Of a DNA stretch of 64,000 bases, positions 35,391-46,238 are shown in pieces; the stretch's first letter is position 1; each line of letters starts with the position of its first letter. Location: positions 124,001 through 188,000 of the forward strand of contig JBANDB010000010.1 in NCBI GenBank assembly GCA_037576215.1, in the 5' to 3' direction. The stretch comes from Armillaria gallica. Taxonomy: Eukaryota > Basidiomycota > Agaricomycetes > Agaricales > Physalacriaceae. Both the position numbers and the translations under genes were made by a program. The notes beneath the pieces are model-generated. The model worked only from the letters and a program-made list of their open reading frames with translations. It had not been told where the DNA came from and made no database searches.

Positions 35391-35782
35391 ATGCTTCGCA
35401 CATCATGTTGATTCTGAATCCAAAATTTAATTTACTCAAAGTTGGTACATTACAGATATTGATGACATCTTGAAGATACTCTGGAACCACTTGCTTTCAA
35501 TCTACAGGTCATTCCCTCTTCACAATCATTGATCACATATTAGCACTTTCAGTACTAGATCTCTATCACACATATACAGCTATTCCTAAACAGAGGTCAT
35601 TTCTCTCATGGATCCCAATACTCCATCCATAAGTCTAAGAATAGCTTTATGCTGTATACAGGCTGTATAATTCTGAACAGGCAATGCCTATTACCAACAG
35701 CTTATTGATTCATGTGCACTGCTTCTCAATACTATAAGAAGAACCCAGAGTAGTATGTGTATCAATTTCCAGGTCCTCCAGC
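35391..35782. other. AT-rich flank upstream of the membrane-protein gene
   Basis: Composition becomes visibly AT-richer than the GC-rich modules to the left. No coding similarity seen; it probably contains the promoter of the next gene. Confidence 0.4.
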
Positions 35783-37117
35783 TTGAATCAAGTTAACCTT
35801 CCTCTGTTCTATAATCACAACAGGATTCACTCATCTTCATATCACTCCTGCTACTCAATGTTTCTACCAATTTCACCTTGTGACAACCCAGTCGCATGTG
35901 ATTCAAACACACGAACAGTGTGGGACATTTTGCAAAGCTGTATTGTGACTATCTTTGCATGCACATGGATTTCAGTTCATCCTAATGTCTCTGGGCCCAA
36001 GCTCAGAGCACAAGGATGGTTCTTTCTTGGCTTGCGGAGAGTGAAGTTGATGATTTTTGCTATCATCTGTCCTGAAGGAGTCATTCTATGGGCATTTCGG
36101 CAAAGACTGGCTGCATGTAGTGCTACAAGATGTAAGCTCCCTTTCTTCAGCTCTTAGAACAAACTTAGATCATTTCTTAGATAATCTATCAATGACACAT
36201 GGATTCTTCATTGCCATGGGAGGATTTATAGATGCAGAAGGAACTACCATTGGACTGGACTTCATTGATATGTTTCAGAAACTAGAGCTTCCTCAAGGAT
36301 TGTATGATGCTGTCTGCAGATTCACCAGAGAGGAGCTCCTGGACCATAGCAAAGGGGACATCCTATCAAAACTACTATCCCTTCTTCAGACTACCTGGTT
36401 CATTGCATATTATGCTACCAGAGCCATCCAATCTCTTCCACTCACTCAACTTGAAACTGCAACATTTGCATTTGCTTGTCTTAATTTTGGCAACTACATT
36501 GTGTGGTGGCACAAGCCAATGGATGTGCAGGTCCCAATTAAACTGGATGGATTTACTAGCACATGTGTTAGCAATGATCCTTGTTTTACTCCCATAAATG
36601 ACAGTCCTGCTGCTGTCAACAACACTATATCAATCACAGTCCAACATTATAACACTTCCAATCCTTTAAATGCAAATATAGGAAATAATGACTACAATGG
36701 CTACCAATGGAATAATACAAACAGGACAGGATATTTCACTTATTTTCAGGTGTGTTATTTCACATTAAATTTCTAGCATTTTTAGAAAATAACCAACAAG
36801 CACTAGCTACAGCAGTTTTTAACATCTGACATATGGCTGCATCTTGTGTACCTATGCCAGTGGCAAAACATCTATGGACAGTTCCTTTGCTAGGCCAGAC
36901 AACACCTATCTGAGCTTCTTGAAGATATTGATGTTATAGCAAAGACTGCATGGAGACACTATTGCTTCTATCTTTATTTATTTACACCAATCCTTTCAGG
37001 AGGGTATGGATCAAGTCACAGTTTCTTAGAAAATGGTGCTCCAACATTGTCCTATGGCTGTCTGCTTCCTCATTGGACAATGTTTCCAACTTTATATTTT
37101 GGAGCTTTCATTGGATC
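35783..37117 (+). pseudogene. Agaricomycete multi-pass membrane protein, 5' part, split by a retrotransposon
   Basis: The first exon contains SNTRTVWDILQSCIVTIFACTWISVHPN and RRVKLMIFAIICPEGVILWAFRQR. The second region contains MTHGFFIAMGGF, KGDILSKLLSLLQTTWFIAYYATRAIQSLPLTQLE, and FAFACLNFGNYIVWWHKPMDVQ. These are the landmarks of a large Agaricomycete membrane-protein family of unknown function that I recognise by pattern. The last part before the break, LPHWTMFPTLYFGAFIG, continues in frame at 45932 beyond the Ty3/gypsy element. The reading frame also changes near 36120 without a convincing intron, so decay may have begun before or after insertion. The 3' part is listed at 45927. Confidence 0.75.
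37113..37117. repeat. Target-site duplication GGATC, left copy
   Basis: GGATC just left of the 5' LTR, repeated at 45927-45931 just right of the 3' LTR. Five bp is usual for Ty3/gypsy integration. Confidence 0.92.
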
Positions 37118-37597
37118 TGTTACAATTTATTCGTTTTCATCGCATCTTATCTAATCTTTGGAAGATTAGATAAGATGCTTACTCATTCCTTATCTTTAGA
37201 CCTGCAACTCCCGGAGAGTCTTCATAAATCTTCACATCGCTATCATGTCACACTCGGTTGATGTGTACTTGAGAAGGGGTATTCTCGGCTACCGTGTACT
37301 CGACACGTAGTGACACATAGGATTTCTTGGCTACTGTGTATTTGGCTTATTCACTTTCTAACACAGTAGCCACCTTTTAGTACCATTTACAGACCCTCAC
37401 TTTAGTATATAAGTAGCTTACTCAAAGCCTGTATTTCCCTAGCTTTGAGCTAAAGTTTATTCATACCGAAACACATTCTTTCTTGCTAAGAGCTCCTAAA
37501 GTGAGTCTTGAGCATCAATTATCCAAGGGCTAGACGGTGACTGTATGAACGTGATACAGCCGATCTATTCACCTTTGATTGAAGTTCGGGTCTTACA
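37118..37597 (+). repeat. 5' LTR
   Basis: 480 bp, TG...CA termini. TATA box TATATA at 37406-37411 places the predicted transcript start (R boundary) near 37438-37441. A perfect 17 bp inverted repeat with a 3 nt loop lies at 37142-37178. By hand count 18 positions differ from the 3' LTR, all transitions. Confidence 0.95.
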
Positions 37598-37598
37598 A

Positions 37599-37611
37599 TT
37601 AGCTCAAAGCT
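37599..37611 (+). promoter_or_regulatory. Primer-binding site, self-priming type
   Basis: TTAGCTCAAAGCT starts 2 nt after the 5' LTR and is the exact reverse complement of AGCTTTGAGCTAA at 37441-37453, which lies at the predicted 5' end of the transcript. This fits the Tf1/sushi mechanism, in which the RNA 5' end primes minus-strand synthesis instead of a tRNA. Confidence 0.75.
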
Positions 37612-37638
37612 TTTTTACTTATTTCCCCCCAGACCTCC

Positions 37639-37842
37639 ATGGAAGACAATGCTCGTATCATAGCCATCGCACTAGGAATACCAAGCGCCACCTTTGTCTC
37701 CCTTGCCCTCATTCTTGCAGTCAGGTTCTGCTATAGAACAAGACAGCTACAGCTACGACGACAAGAAGAGGCGCACCGCACCACCCCCTCAGTCATTACA
37801 GATAACACCAATGGCATCCCGCTCCAGCAGCAGCCACCATGA
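37639..37842 (+). CDS. Small ORF with one membrane segment in the element leader
   Basis: 67 aa frame: MEDNARIIAIALG, a hydrophobic stretch (FVSLALILAVRFCY) and a basic tail with QLQLRRQEE. It lies between the LTR and gag. It could be an accessory ORF or the degenerate start of a longer leader protein, because frames at 38062-38491 also look coding-like (proline/serine-rich) but overlap in two phases. No function assigned. Confidence 0.3.
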   Translation: MEDNARIIAIALGIPSATFVSLALILAVRFCYRTRQLQLRRQEEAHRTTPSVITDNTNGIPLQQQPP

Positions 37843-38743
37843 CTCTTCGCACCCATACCACGGCGACCGATCCCAATCCACCAGTTCGCTGGGTCAGGAA
37901 TCAACGAGACGACGCAGGACGTTTCTGAGCAGGCTTCTCCCATCATCCCGGAGGGACAACCTCCTACCCCTCCCAGAAGGAACACGTCCAGCATCGACAT
38001 CACCACCAAGCATCCCACTGCCTACTATGCCGTGTTTGTCCCTTGAACTCCCTCACCCGACTTGAACTCCCACCACGCCACCCGTGGCCAGAGACACAAC
38101 ATGGGCCGCCACGCCAGACCCATCAGCCCAATCCCTGATAACAGTACTTGGACTGACAGGAGTCCCGCTTCACCACCCACAGCCGGTATCACTTCCCGGG
38201 AGTTCTGGGATAACCTTGACATCCCCTATAGCGCCTACTTCCCCGCTCCCACTGGTAGCTCGCCCCATCAACCTGTCCAGGCCAGCGAGTCGACATTCGA
38301 GCCTGTACAGGTCAGTGAACCCGTCGCTGGCCCCTCAAACCCCAGGCGCAGTGGCTGGCGAGCGCAGCCTTGCAGATCCCCGCTCCATCCCCCTCGAGCA
38401 AGTACTTGGGAGCAGCTCACCCAGCGATTCCGAGAGTGACCACAGCCACCACCTGAGTTCACACGCCCACCAGAGAAGTCCAGTGAGTTGACCACCGTCG
38501 GTAACCCGACAGCACGCGCCTCTACCTCCTTCCCGAGACTCACAATCGACGGAATCCCCGAGTCGTCCTCTGAGCAGACGCGCGAGCGCTCACCCTACTA
38601 CCCCAGTGATGATGACACTAACTGATGCCATTAATTATTATAATGAAACAGACGATGACCCTTCGATCCCTATCACCTCCTTATTAAGGTGAGCAGATTA
38701 TATTGACATTTACAATTATTTCGCCTATGAGTTACCATTTTCC
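37843..38743 (+). other. Leader region of the element
   Basis: Between the small ORF and gag. Proline/serine-rich open frames (38062-38439 and 38084-38491) overlap, suggesting a gag N-terminal extension broken by frameshifts. Stops cluster at 38624-38740. Confidence 0.4.
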
Positions 38744-40075
38744 TTGGTCTGGGGAAGATCCCCAGCCGGGAACGATTATTTTATTAGGAAACAAGCGGAT
38801 CTCCCAGCAAATGAGATCTTACAGTATGAGGTGGAGCGAAATGCTCGCCTCCTATGGAACGAAATACACCTGGATGCCGTAATGGAGAATTTTCCCCCTT
38901 ATGAAGAAGCCACGGAGGAGATCGAGATACAGGAACCAATGCCAGATGAGCCCCCGGTAGCACCTCCCCAAGTCACTAATACGTTCACCTATGCTAGCAG
39001 GCAAGCAGCACCAGGAATGTACCAACACGGGTACCTACCTTTTGCAGGCAGCAGCCACGGAGCCGGTGGAGGCGGGGGAGGCAGACAACCAGCACAGCCA
39101 CCTCCCGCCCCCCCGATACGAGTAATGCTTCCCCAATTCCCGGCGCCCCCAGCAATGCCAGACCCGCCTATACCTTGGGAACTGCAAGCTGGAGCGATAG
39201 CCCCCTATGACGACTTCAAGCCAAAAATCTTGAAGGAAGTCGACGACTTCACAGGGGACTCGGACGACATTGCTCGCTTCTTCCTAAAGTGTGAACTACA
39301 CTTCGACATCTTCAACCGGCACTTCCGCCAACACCCGCATAAAGTTGTCTTTTGCGTTTCCCGACTCACAGGAGATGCTGAAAGGTGGTGGCAGTTGTGC
39401 GCGCAGATCGTAGGAAAAACGGCGGATGGAGAGCAGCAGTATCCGACTTATGAGGACTTCAAGTTGGAACTCAATGGCAGGTTCTGGAAGGATGCTGACT
39501 CCCAGATAAAGTACACACAATGGGAAAAGCTGAAGCAATTGGAACACAAGGATGGCGACAAATTCTTCCAGCTATTCGAAGAATTGGCCTATCACACCAG
39601 GGTACGCAATAACGACCAGGTAATGCTTCACCAGATCAAGAAAGCCACCCGACAGACAAGTAAAAACACCATATACTCGTCAGATGGGGACGTACCAACG
39701 GACTACCCAGCGTGGAAAGCCCGCCTCCTTCGAATCGATCTCAATTGGCACCTCAAACAGGCAGAAGGAATGACAGGGCCACCAGCCCGATCACAGAAGA
39801 CGACCATGCCTGTACAGGGTGGTCAAACCAGGGCCCCTGTGCCGACAACGACAACGGCGACAGGGACAACTTATGGAGGATGCGGACAGCCAATGAATAT
39901 TGACAAAGCCAGGGCAGCATTGGTATGCTTTGGATGTGGCAAGAAAGGCCATTTCAAGTGCGACTGCCCTACCGCACCCAAATCCCAAGCAGAGTCTTTG
40001 CGACACGCAAACACTTACTGGGACATAAAGGAAGGCCTCTCAACGATTGAGGAGGTAAAAGAGACCGCCATTTAG
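38744..40075 (+). CDS. gag: Gag-like protein of the Ty3/gypsy element
   Basis: 443 aa open frame. The middle is the retrotransposon gag fold (DDIARFFLKCELHFDIFN, AERWWQLCAQ, DFKLELNGRFWKD, QWEKLKQLEHKDGDKFFQLF). Near the C-terminus the CCHC zinc knuckle CFGCGKKGHFKCDC (about 39926-39967) would bind the RNA genome. The N-terminal 130 residues are acidic and proline/glycine-rich. The first ATG may not be the ancestral start, since the leader upstream is broken. Stop TAG 40073-40075. Confidence 0.9.
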   Translation: MVWGRSPAGNDYFIRKQADLPANEILQYEVERNARLLWNEIHLDAVMENFPPYEEATEEIEIQEPMPDEPPVAPPQVTNTFTYASRQAAPGMYQHGYLPFAGSSHGAGGGGGGRQPAQPPPAPPIRVMLPQFPAPPAMPDPPIPWELQAGAIAPYDDFKPKILKEVDDFTGDSDDIARFFLKCELHFDIFNRHFRQHPHKVVFCVSRLTGDAERWWQLCAQIVGKTADGEQQYPTYEDFKLELNGRFWKDADSQIKYTQWEKLKQLEHKDGDKFFQLFEELAYHTRVRNNDQVMLHQIKKATRQTSKNTIYSSDGDVPTDYPAWKARLLRIDLNWHLKQAEGMTGPPARSQKTTMPVQGGQTRAPVPTTTTATGTTYGGCGQPMNIDKARAALVCFGCGKKGHFKCDCPTAPKSQAESLRHANTYWDIKEGLSTIEEVKETAI

Positions 40076-40776
40076 ATAACGATTCAATCTATTCGGTGAC
40101 CCAGGGTTTAGTTCTGGCTGGTACGCATATCGCATCACATCATTGTACTTATATATCGCCTGTAGTATCCACTGCACATTCGAATATACCCATGACTTCG
40201 CAACCAGACCAGGAACTGAACCACCAGAATCAACTTACGCCTAACGAAGTGACATTTACGCCTAACGAAGTGACACTTATGCCTAACGAAGTGACCACAG
40301 GAACGAGCGCGGTAGTCACTGAGCTATCGGTTCGACGTCCCGTGAGTAACCTATTACAGGTGAAAGCATGAGATGATGAGTCACCTACCATAGTGACACC
40401 CATTATAACAGCGGATGTCCAACCAGATGGGGCAGGAGGGCAGACAGCTATGCTCCCGCGTAAACGTCCCCTACCTGATAAAGCGGCTCTACGGAGTCCC
40501 TGCCGCGCAGGGAGTTTCGAGGGAATAGCTTCGGCGAAACCTCCTCTGGTAAAAGAGAATACCGCAAGGCTAGCAGAGTTTAAATCCCACGACGGGGCTC
40601 TGGCAGCAGCCATGGATGACAGCACCCGCAACGCTGGATTACAGAAAACGAGGGACACGGCGAGGGACTATTTGCCCTTGGTCCTGAAGAACCAAGAGGA
40701 CGAACCGGAGTCGGGTAAGTGCCCCCAATCAGTTGCCAATGCCTATCGAGGCGAAGGGTGACCCGACAATGGGGGA
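40076..40776 (+). other. gag-pol spacer with 21 bp tandem repeat
   Basis: Contains three copies of a 21 bp unit (TTACGCCTAACGAAGTGACA plus one base) at about 40235-40297, encoding TPNEVT-type heptapeptides in the 40096-40371 frame. The open frame 40393-40761 is in phase with pol and separated from it only by a TGA at 40759-40761, so it was probably the start of pol. Confidence 0.6.
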
Positions 40777-43700
40777 ATGCCAAACGAAACGAGGGACCTG
40801 CCTAAGAACCCAGGCCCGGAGGAACCAGGTGAAGGCGACCACTCGTCGACGGTGAGAAGCATAGGCAATCGTCGTCCAGCGGTGTCAGCCCAACCTGCTG
40901 CCTCTCCACAAGACAGTGCCTTCACGGAAAGCACCTCCCATTCCACAACCGACCAGAAAGCCACAGGTTCGGAAGCTGCTAGCGCCCAGGCAGTGCAAAG
41001 GGGGCATCAGGTAGCTACTTTGGAAGAAGTACCTGATCACGAGGACAATACCAGTTTCATGATGAACAAGAACGCTAAATTAACCCCTTTAGACTTAGAA
41101 AATGCGGTGACCTCACCGACGGTAGTCGCGCCCGTATGGGGCGACGCGAAGGTTGAAGAGGCCCCGCAACTGTCCCGCACCTATACAAAGGGACAGACCT
41201 ATAGAGAATGGCTTAAACCATTCGGAGCCAAGTGGACTCTACGCGGCGTAGTACAAACACGAACGGAGTCAGAGGCGAAGGCAATCCTCAAAAACTGGAT
41301 TCATAAGGCATGCGCGGAGGAGGTCGTCGACTCAATGATCGAAGCAATGAGGGGGATGAAGCGAATTGACACACTCTGGTGGCTTCATGAACTACAGGAG
41401 CTGAAGCGACTTATCAGTGCACTAAGCGATAAAGGGAAAGACCTGGTTATCCCCGTCGTTCTCGGGGCACCAGAAACACTTCCCAATATCTCGACAACCG
41501 CGTTGGTAGACAGCGGATGCACCAGCAGTGCCATCAATCAAAAGTTCGTTAAACGACACAACATCCCGACTCGACCGACAGCCGCTCCAATCCCAGTCTA
41601 TAATGCCGATGGAACCAAGAACTCAGGAGGATCAATTACCGAATACGCCGAGATCGAACTCAAAATCGGGGATCATTCTGAACCAATAGATCTAGCCGTA
41701 ACAGATCTCAGTGATAAGGAAATCTTCCTTGGTCATGATTGGTTAGCCTGGCATAATCCGATCATCAATTGGAAGATGGGAGGATCAACATTTGCACGGT
41801 GTGAGTGCAAGAAGAACCCATTCACACTACCCGATGCCGATCCCGACGACAAGTGGGACGAAGAGCTGGAGGAGGGAGACACCATTCTCACAATAGATTT
41901 CACGTGGGCTATTCTCATATGTGCTCATCATGCCAATGACTTAGCTGCCGCAGCCAACGCAGACAAGGAGACCAAGACGTTCGAAGAAATGGTCCCAGAG
42001 TGGTGTCGGGATTTCAACGATCTATTCGACAAAGATAGTTTCAATGAACTTCCCGAGCCAAAGACATGGGACCATGCCATCGAACTTACTCCTAATGCGA
42101 GCGCCAATCTAGATTGCAAGGTCTACCCCTTGAACAGGAACGAACAAGCAGAACTCAACAAGTTCTTGGATGAAAACCTCTCAAGTGGACGAATACGACC
42201 ATCCAAGTCACCCATGGCTTTGCCATTCTTCTTCGTTAAAAAGAAGGATGGCAAGCTGCGACCAGTCCAGGATTATAGGAAGCTCAATGAGATGATGATT
42301 AAAAACCATTATCTGCTCCCCTTAATCTCAGAACTAATGGACAAATTACAGGGTGCCAAGTATTTTTCCAAGCTCGACGTCCAGTGGGGTTACAACAACG
42401 TGCGCATCAAGAATGGTGACGAGTGGAAAGCAGCGTTCAGAACTAATTGAGGGTTGTTCGAACCCACGGTTATGTTCTTTGGGCTCACCAACTCGCCAGC
42501 CACCTTCCAATGGATGATGAATGACATTTTCAAGAACCTCATTGCATCAGGCGCCATCACTGTCTACCTTGACGACATCCTTATCATGTCCAAGACCAAG
42601 GAGGAGCATCGTCGCATCACGCGCGAGGTTCTAAGACTCCTCCGAAAGAACAAGCTCTTCCTTAAAGCAGAAAAGTGCGAGTTCGAAACCTTGGAAACAG
42701 AGTACCTCGGAGTCATCATCAGTGAAGGGAGCATCCGCATGGACCCAGTCAAAATCGCCGGAATCGCAGAATGGCCCGTGCCCACCAAGAAAGTTCAGTT
42801 ACAGTCGTTCCTAGGCTTCACCAATTTCTACTGACGTTTCATCAAAGGATACAGCAAGGTCGTCAAACCAATAACACAGCTGACAGGAAATGATCCATGA
42901 AAATGGGGCAAAGCGCAACAAGACGCCTTTGAAGAATTGAAGAGATTGTTGGCTAAGGAGGTGGTACTAGCCATACCAACAGAAGAAGGAAAATTCCGAG
43001 TAGAAGCCGATGCAAGTGAGGGAGCGATAGGTGCGGTATTGACACAGGAGCAGGATGGAAAATGGCGCCCAGTCGCATTTTTATCCAAATCCCTCACTAC
43101 GACAGAACAAAATTACGAAATTTACGACAAAGAACTGCTCACGATAATGATCGCGCTTGACGAGTGGAGGCACTACCTGATGGGTGCAGCTCAGGACTTC
43201 GAAATATGGACAGATCACCAAAATCTACAATATTTCCAAAAGCCCCAGAAACTCAACCGGCGCCAAGCACGGTGGGTTACTGAGCTGGCCGAATACCACT
43301 TCACACTGCACCACAAATTGGGGACTGCAAACAAGAAAGCCGACTTACTCAGTCGCAGAGCAGATCACAAGCAAGGAAAGGAGGACAATGATGAGGTTAT
43401 CGTCCTCAAACCCGAGCACTTCCGGGCACTAGTCATGCCCACTATCAAGGAAACCCATTCCAAGATAAAGCAAGCCACGCTCGACCACCACTGATGGGAC
43501 AAGAACATTGCAACCTCCCTTAACCACGACAGAGGATTGAAAATAAATGACGGACTAATCTATTACGATTCCCGCATTTACGTTCCTTCCGACCACATGT
43601 TACGAGGCAAGATAATCGCACAAGTTCACGACCACATCACGGCGGGACACCCCGGCATAGAAAAGACTAAAGAACTCGTCTTACGAGAATATTGGTGGCC

Positions 43701-45067
43701 CAGGATGAAAAAAGACATAGAAGATTATGTCTGCAGCTGCGAGACGTGCCAACAAACCAAGTCAAGCACTCAAGCAAAAGCAGCGCCACTTCATCCAAAC
43801 GCCATTCCATCCTGACCCTGGACTCACATCTCCGTCAACATGGTGACTGGTTTACCCAAGAGTAACGGTTTTGACACAATCCTAATGATCGTCAACCGTT
43901 TCTCCAAGGAAATCATACCTGTCGCATGTACAACAGAGATGTCATCGGAAGGGTGGGCCAAAATCCTACGAGACGAAGTCTACGCCAGACACGGGATGCC
44001 ACAGGTCGTCATCAGCGACCAAGGCACCATGTTTGTATCTAAGTTCATGAAAGACCTTTATGACTTGCTCCAGATCAAGGCAAACGTATCCACCGCCTAC
44101 CACCCACAAACTGATGGACAGACTGAGCGAGTGAATCAGGAGGTTGAAAAATTACCTCTGGATCTTCGTCAATCACCGCCAGAATGACTGGGTAGAATGG
44201 CTATCCCTCATGGCTTTCGCTCACAATAACCGCACCCACTCTGCAACGGGTAAAAGTCCCTTCGAGGTTACCCATGGCTATAACGTCGAGGTCCTCCCTG
44301 GTGCCGTACGACCCTAAGCACCCTTCAGAACACCGGCCTCCAACACATTCGTTTCACAGATGCAGAAAATCCATGCCGAAGCAAAGCAAGCACTTCAGAA
44401 GGCTGCCAATCAGATGAAGACCCAATACAACAAAAAGAAAAGACCTGCAGTTGATTACTCGGTGGGAGACAAAGTGTGGCTTGATACAAGCAATCTGGCA
44501 CTCCCACGTCCGAAGAAAAAACTCGCAGACAAAAAAACGGGCCCCTTCCCTATCATCACCAAGATCGGAGCTTCGGCATATAAATTAAAACTCCCACCAG
44601 GCTGGCGCATCCATCCAGTATTCAATGAATCACTCCTGACGCCCTACATGCCACCCACATTCCCTAACCAGGAACAGCTGCCTCTGCCACCACTCGATCT
44701 TATTGATGGGGAGGAGCACTATGAAATCGAGCATGTACTTGACCATAGAGACTGAAAGGTCTGAGAAAAGGCTGGCGAACCATGGCACTGGGTCACGGAC
44801 TACTTCGTCAAGTGGAAGGAATATGGACCGGAATCAAACAGCTGGGTAAAGGAACACGACATGGACGCCAATGAACTAGTTGACAAATACCTCGCAGAAA
44901 AAGTGAATTGCACCAAACAAAAGACAGGAGATTGGCAGTCCTATACAGACCCATTCACTGGTCGAAAAATTTGGTACGACCAAGCACTCGACTGGGATTG
45001 GTTTGGTGGCAACGACGACCCCTCAACATACTTGAAATCACCATACGAAGCAACAGAAATCCCATAA
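40777..45067 (+). pseudogene. pol: Pol of the Ty3/gypsy element: protease, RT, RNase H, integrase, chromodomain (broken)
   Basis: Protease active site LVDSGCTSSAI (DSG at 41509-41517) and LGHDWLAWHNP. RT: SPMALPFFFVKKKDGKLRP, FSKLDVQWGYNNVRI, active site YLDD at 42565-42576. RNase H: EADASEGAIGAVL and WTDHQNLQYF. Integrase zinc region H...HITAGHPGIEKT...CSCETC (43630-43760), then core SDQGTMFVS and DGQTERVNQ. The usual first catalytic Asp of the core appears as Asn in HISVNMVTGLP. Chromodomain DYFVKWKEYGPESNSWV at about 44799-44850, which in chromoviruses steers integration. In-frame stops at 42448, 42832, 42898, 43492, 43813, 44315, 44753 and 44762, and a 1 nt frameshift near 44148, inactivate it. 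Confidence 0.92.
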
Positions 45068-45432
45068 ACAAACAGCAGTTGAAATGCACCCTACAACAGG
45101 GGATAGCCAAAGGGCCCCTATTCACGACTTTTATGACAATATGCTCCATGACCTCCTTCATGCTTCCTTTCACTCACGACTTCTAACAACCAATATCTCA
45201 CTACAAGCGCGTAAAATAATTGATTCATCAGGTCTGCCCACGGGGCATACGGGTCCGCTTACCACTCACGTCACCACCATACGAAAAATCCCCGCTCCCT
45301 CTGGGCGAACAAGGCCTTTGGGACAAGCTGCAGCGCGTATGGCATTTCTTCGAAACACTAGAGGTCTCTGGGGACGGCATGACAATGAAGTAGACGGAAC
45401 GCTGATGTACTGGCAGTTGGGACACCTGCCTT
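45068..45432 (+). other. Element 3' region before the polypurine tract
   Basis: Short frames (45084-45434) have no recognisable domain. Probably 3' untranslated region. Confidence 0.4.
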
Positions 45433-45446
45433 AAGGGGGGGGGTAA
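45433..45446 (+). promoter_or_regulatory. Polypurine tract
   Basis: AAGGGGGGGGGTAA-type purine run directly before the 3' LTR, the usual plus-strand primer. Confidence 0.85.
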
Positions 45447-45926
45447 TGTTACAATTTATTTGTTTTCATCGCATCTTATCTAATCTTTGGAAGATTAGAT
45501 AAGATGCTTACTCATTCCTTATCTTTAGACCCGCGACTCCCGGAGAGTCTTCATAAATCTTCACATTGCTATCATGTCACACTCGGTTGACGTGTACTCG
45601 AGAAGGGGTATTCTCGGCTACCATGTACTTGACACGTAGTGACACATAGGATTTCTCAGCTACCGTGTATTTGGCTTATTCACTTTCTAACACGGTAGCC
45701 ACCTTTTAGTACCATTTACAGACCCTCACTTTAGTATATAAGTAGCTTACTCAAAGCCTGTATTTCCCTAGCTTTGAGCTAAAGTCTATTCATACCGAAA
45801 CACATTCTTTCTTGCTAAGAGCTCCTAAAGTGAGTCTTGAGTGTCAATTATCCAAGGGCTAGACGGTGACTGTATGAACACGATACAGCTGATCTATTCA
45901 CCTTTGATTGAAGTTCGGGTCTTACA
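45447..45926 (+). repeat. 3' LTR
   Basis: 480 bp, the same length as the 5' LTR with no indels. The hairpin at 45471-45507 is unchanged between copies. Confidence 0.95.
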
Positions 45927-46238
45927 GGATCAATCTTTGGAGGCATTCACTGTATTTCCTGGTATTCCACCTTTGGTTCAGACATTGAAAGTCTACTTTG
46001 GAAGATCTCTGCAGTGACAAGTATATGTGTACCTTTGATTTATGCAGTTGTAGTATCTGTGGTGATTCGATATACTAGAGGGCTTATTCCAATGTATAAA
46101 TTATTGGCACCTATTTTCATATCATTATATATATGTGCTAGAGTTTTCCTACTTGTAGATATGTTTCTTTCACTCTGTTCAGCTCCACCTGCTGTGTTTG
46201 AAGATGTTGACTGGAGCAGGTATATGCCACATTTATAA
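45927..46238 (+). pseudogene. Membrane-protein gene, 3' part after the retrotransposon
   Basis: It begins with the right copy of the GGATC duplication. In frame with 37117, it reads SIFGGIHCISWYSTFGSDIE, LLWKISAVTSICVPLIYAVVV, a second hydrophobic segment (LLAPIFISLYICARVFLLVDMF) and the family-typical end VFEDVDWSRYMPHL, stop 46236-46238. Without the element the codons join exactly across GGATC, so the gene was whole at this point before insertion. Confidence 0.85.

Larger units (their letters stand above)
37118..45926 (+). mobile_element. Ty3/gypsy LTR retrotransposon with chromodomain (chromovirus, Tf1/sushi-like)
   Basis: Complete but inactive element of 8,809 bp. It has 480 bp LTRs (TGTTAC...CTTACA), self-complementary primer-binding site, gag with zinc knuckle, pol in the order protease, reverse transcriptase, RNase H, integrase, chromodomain, a polypurine tract and a 5 bp target duplication. 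The integrase position, the chromodomain and self-priming place it with fungal chromoviruses. Several in-frame stops and one frameshift in pol mean it cannot move by itself. It is inserted in the same orientation as the membrane-protein gene. Confidence 0.95.

Noticed and set aside
37598..37615. tRNA-primed primer-binding site
   Set aside because: The sequence after the LTR does not start with the common TGG of tRNA-type sites, whereas a 13 nt match to the element's own transcript start exists.
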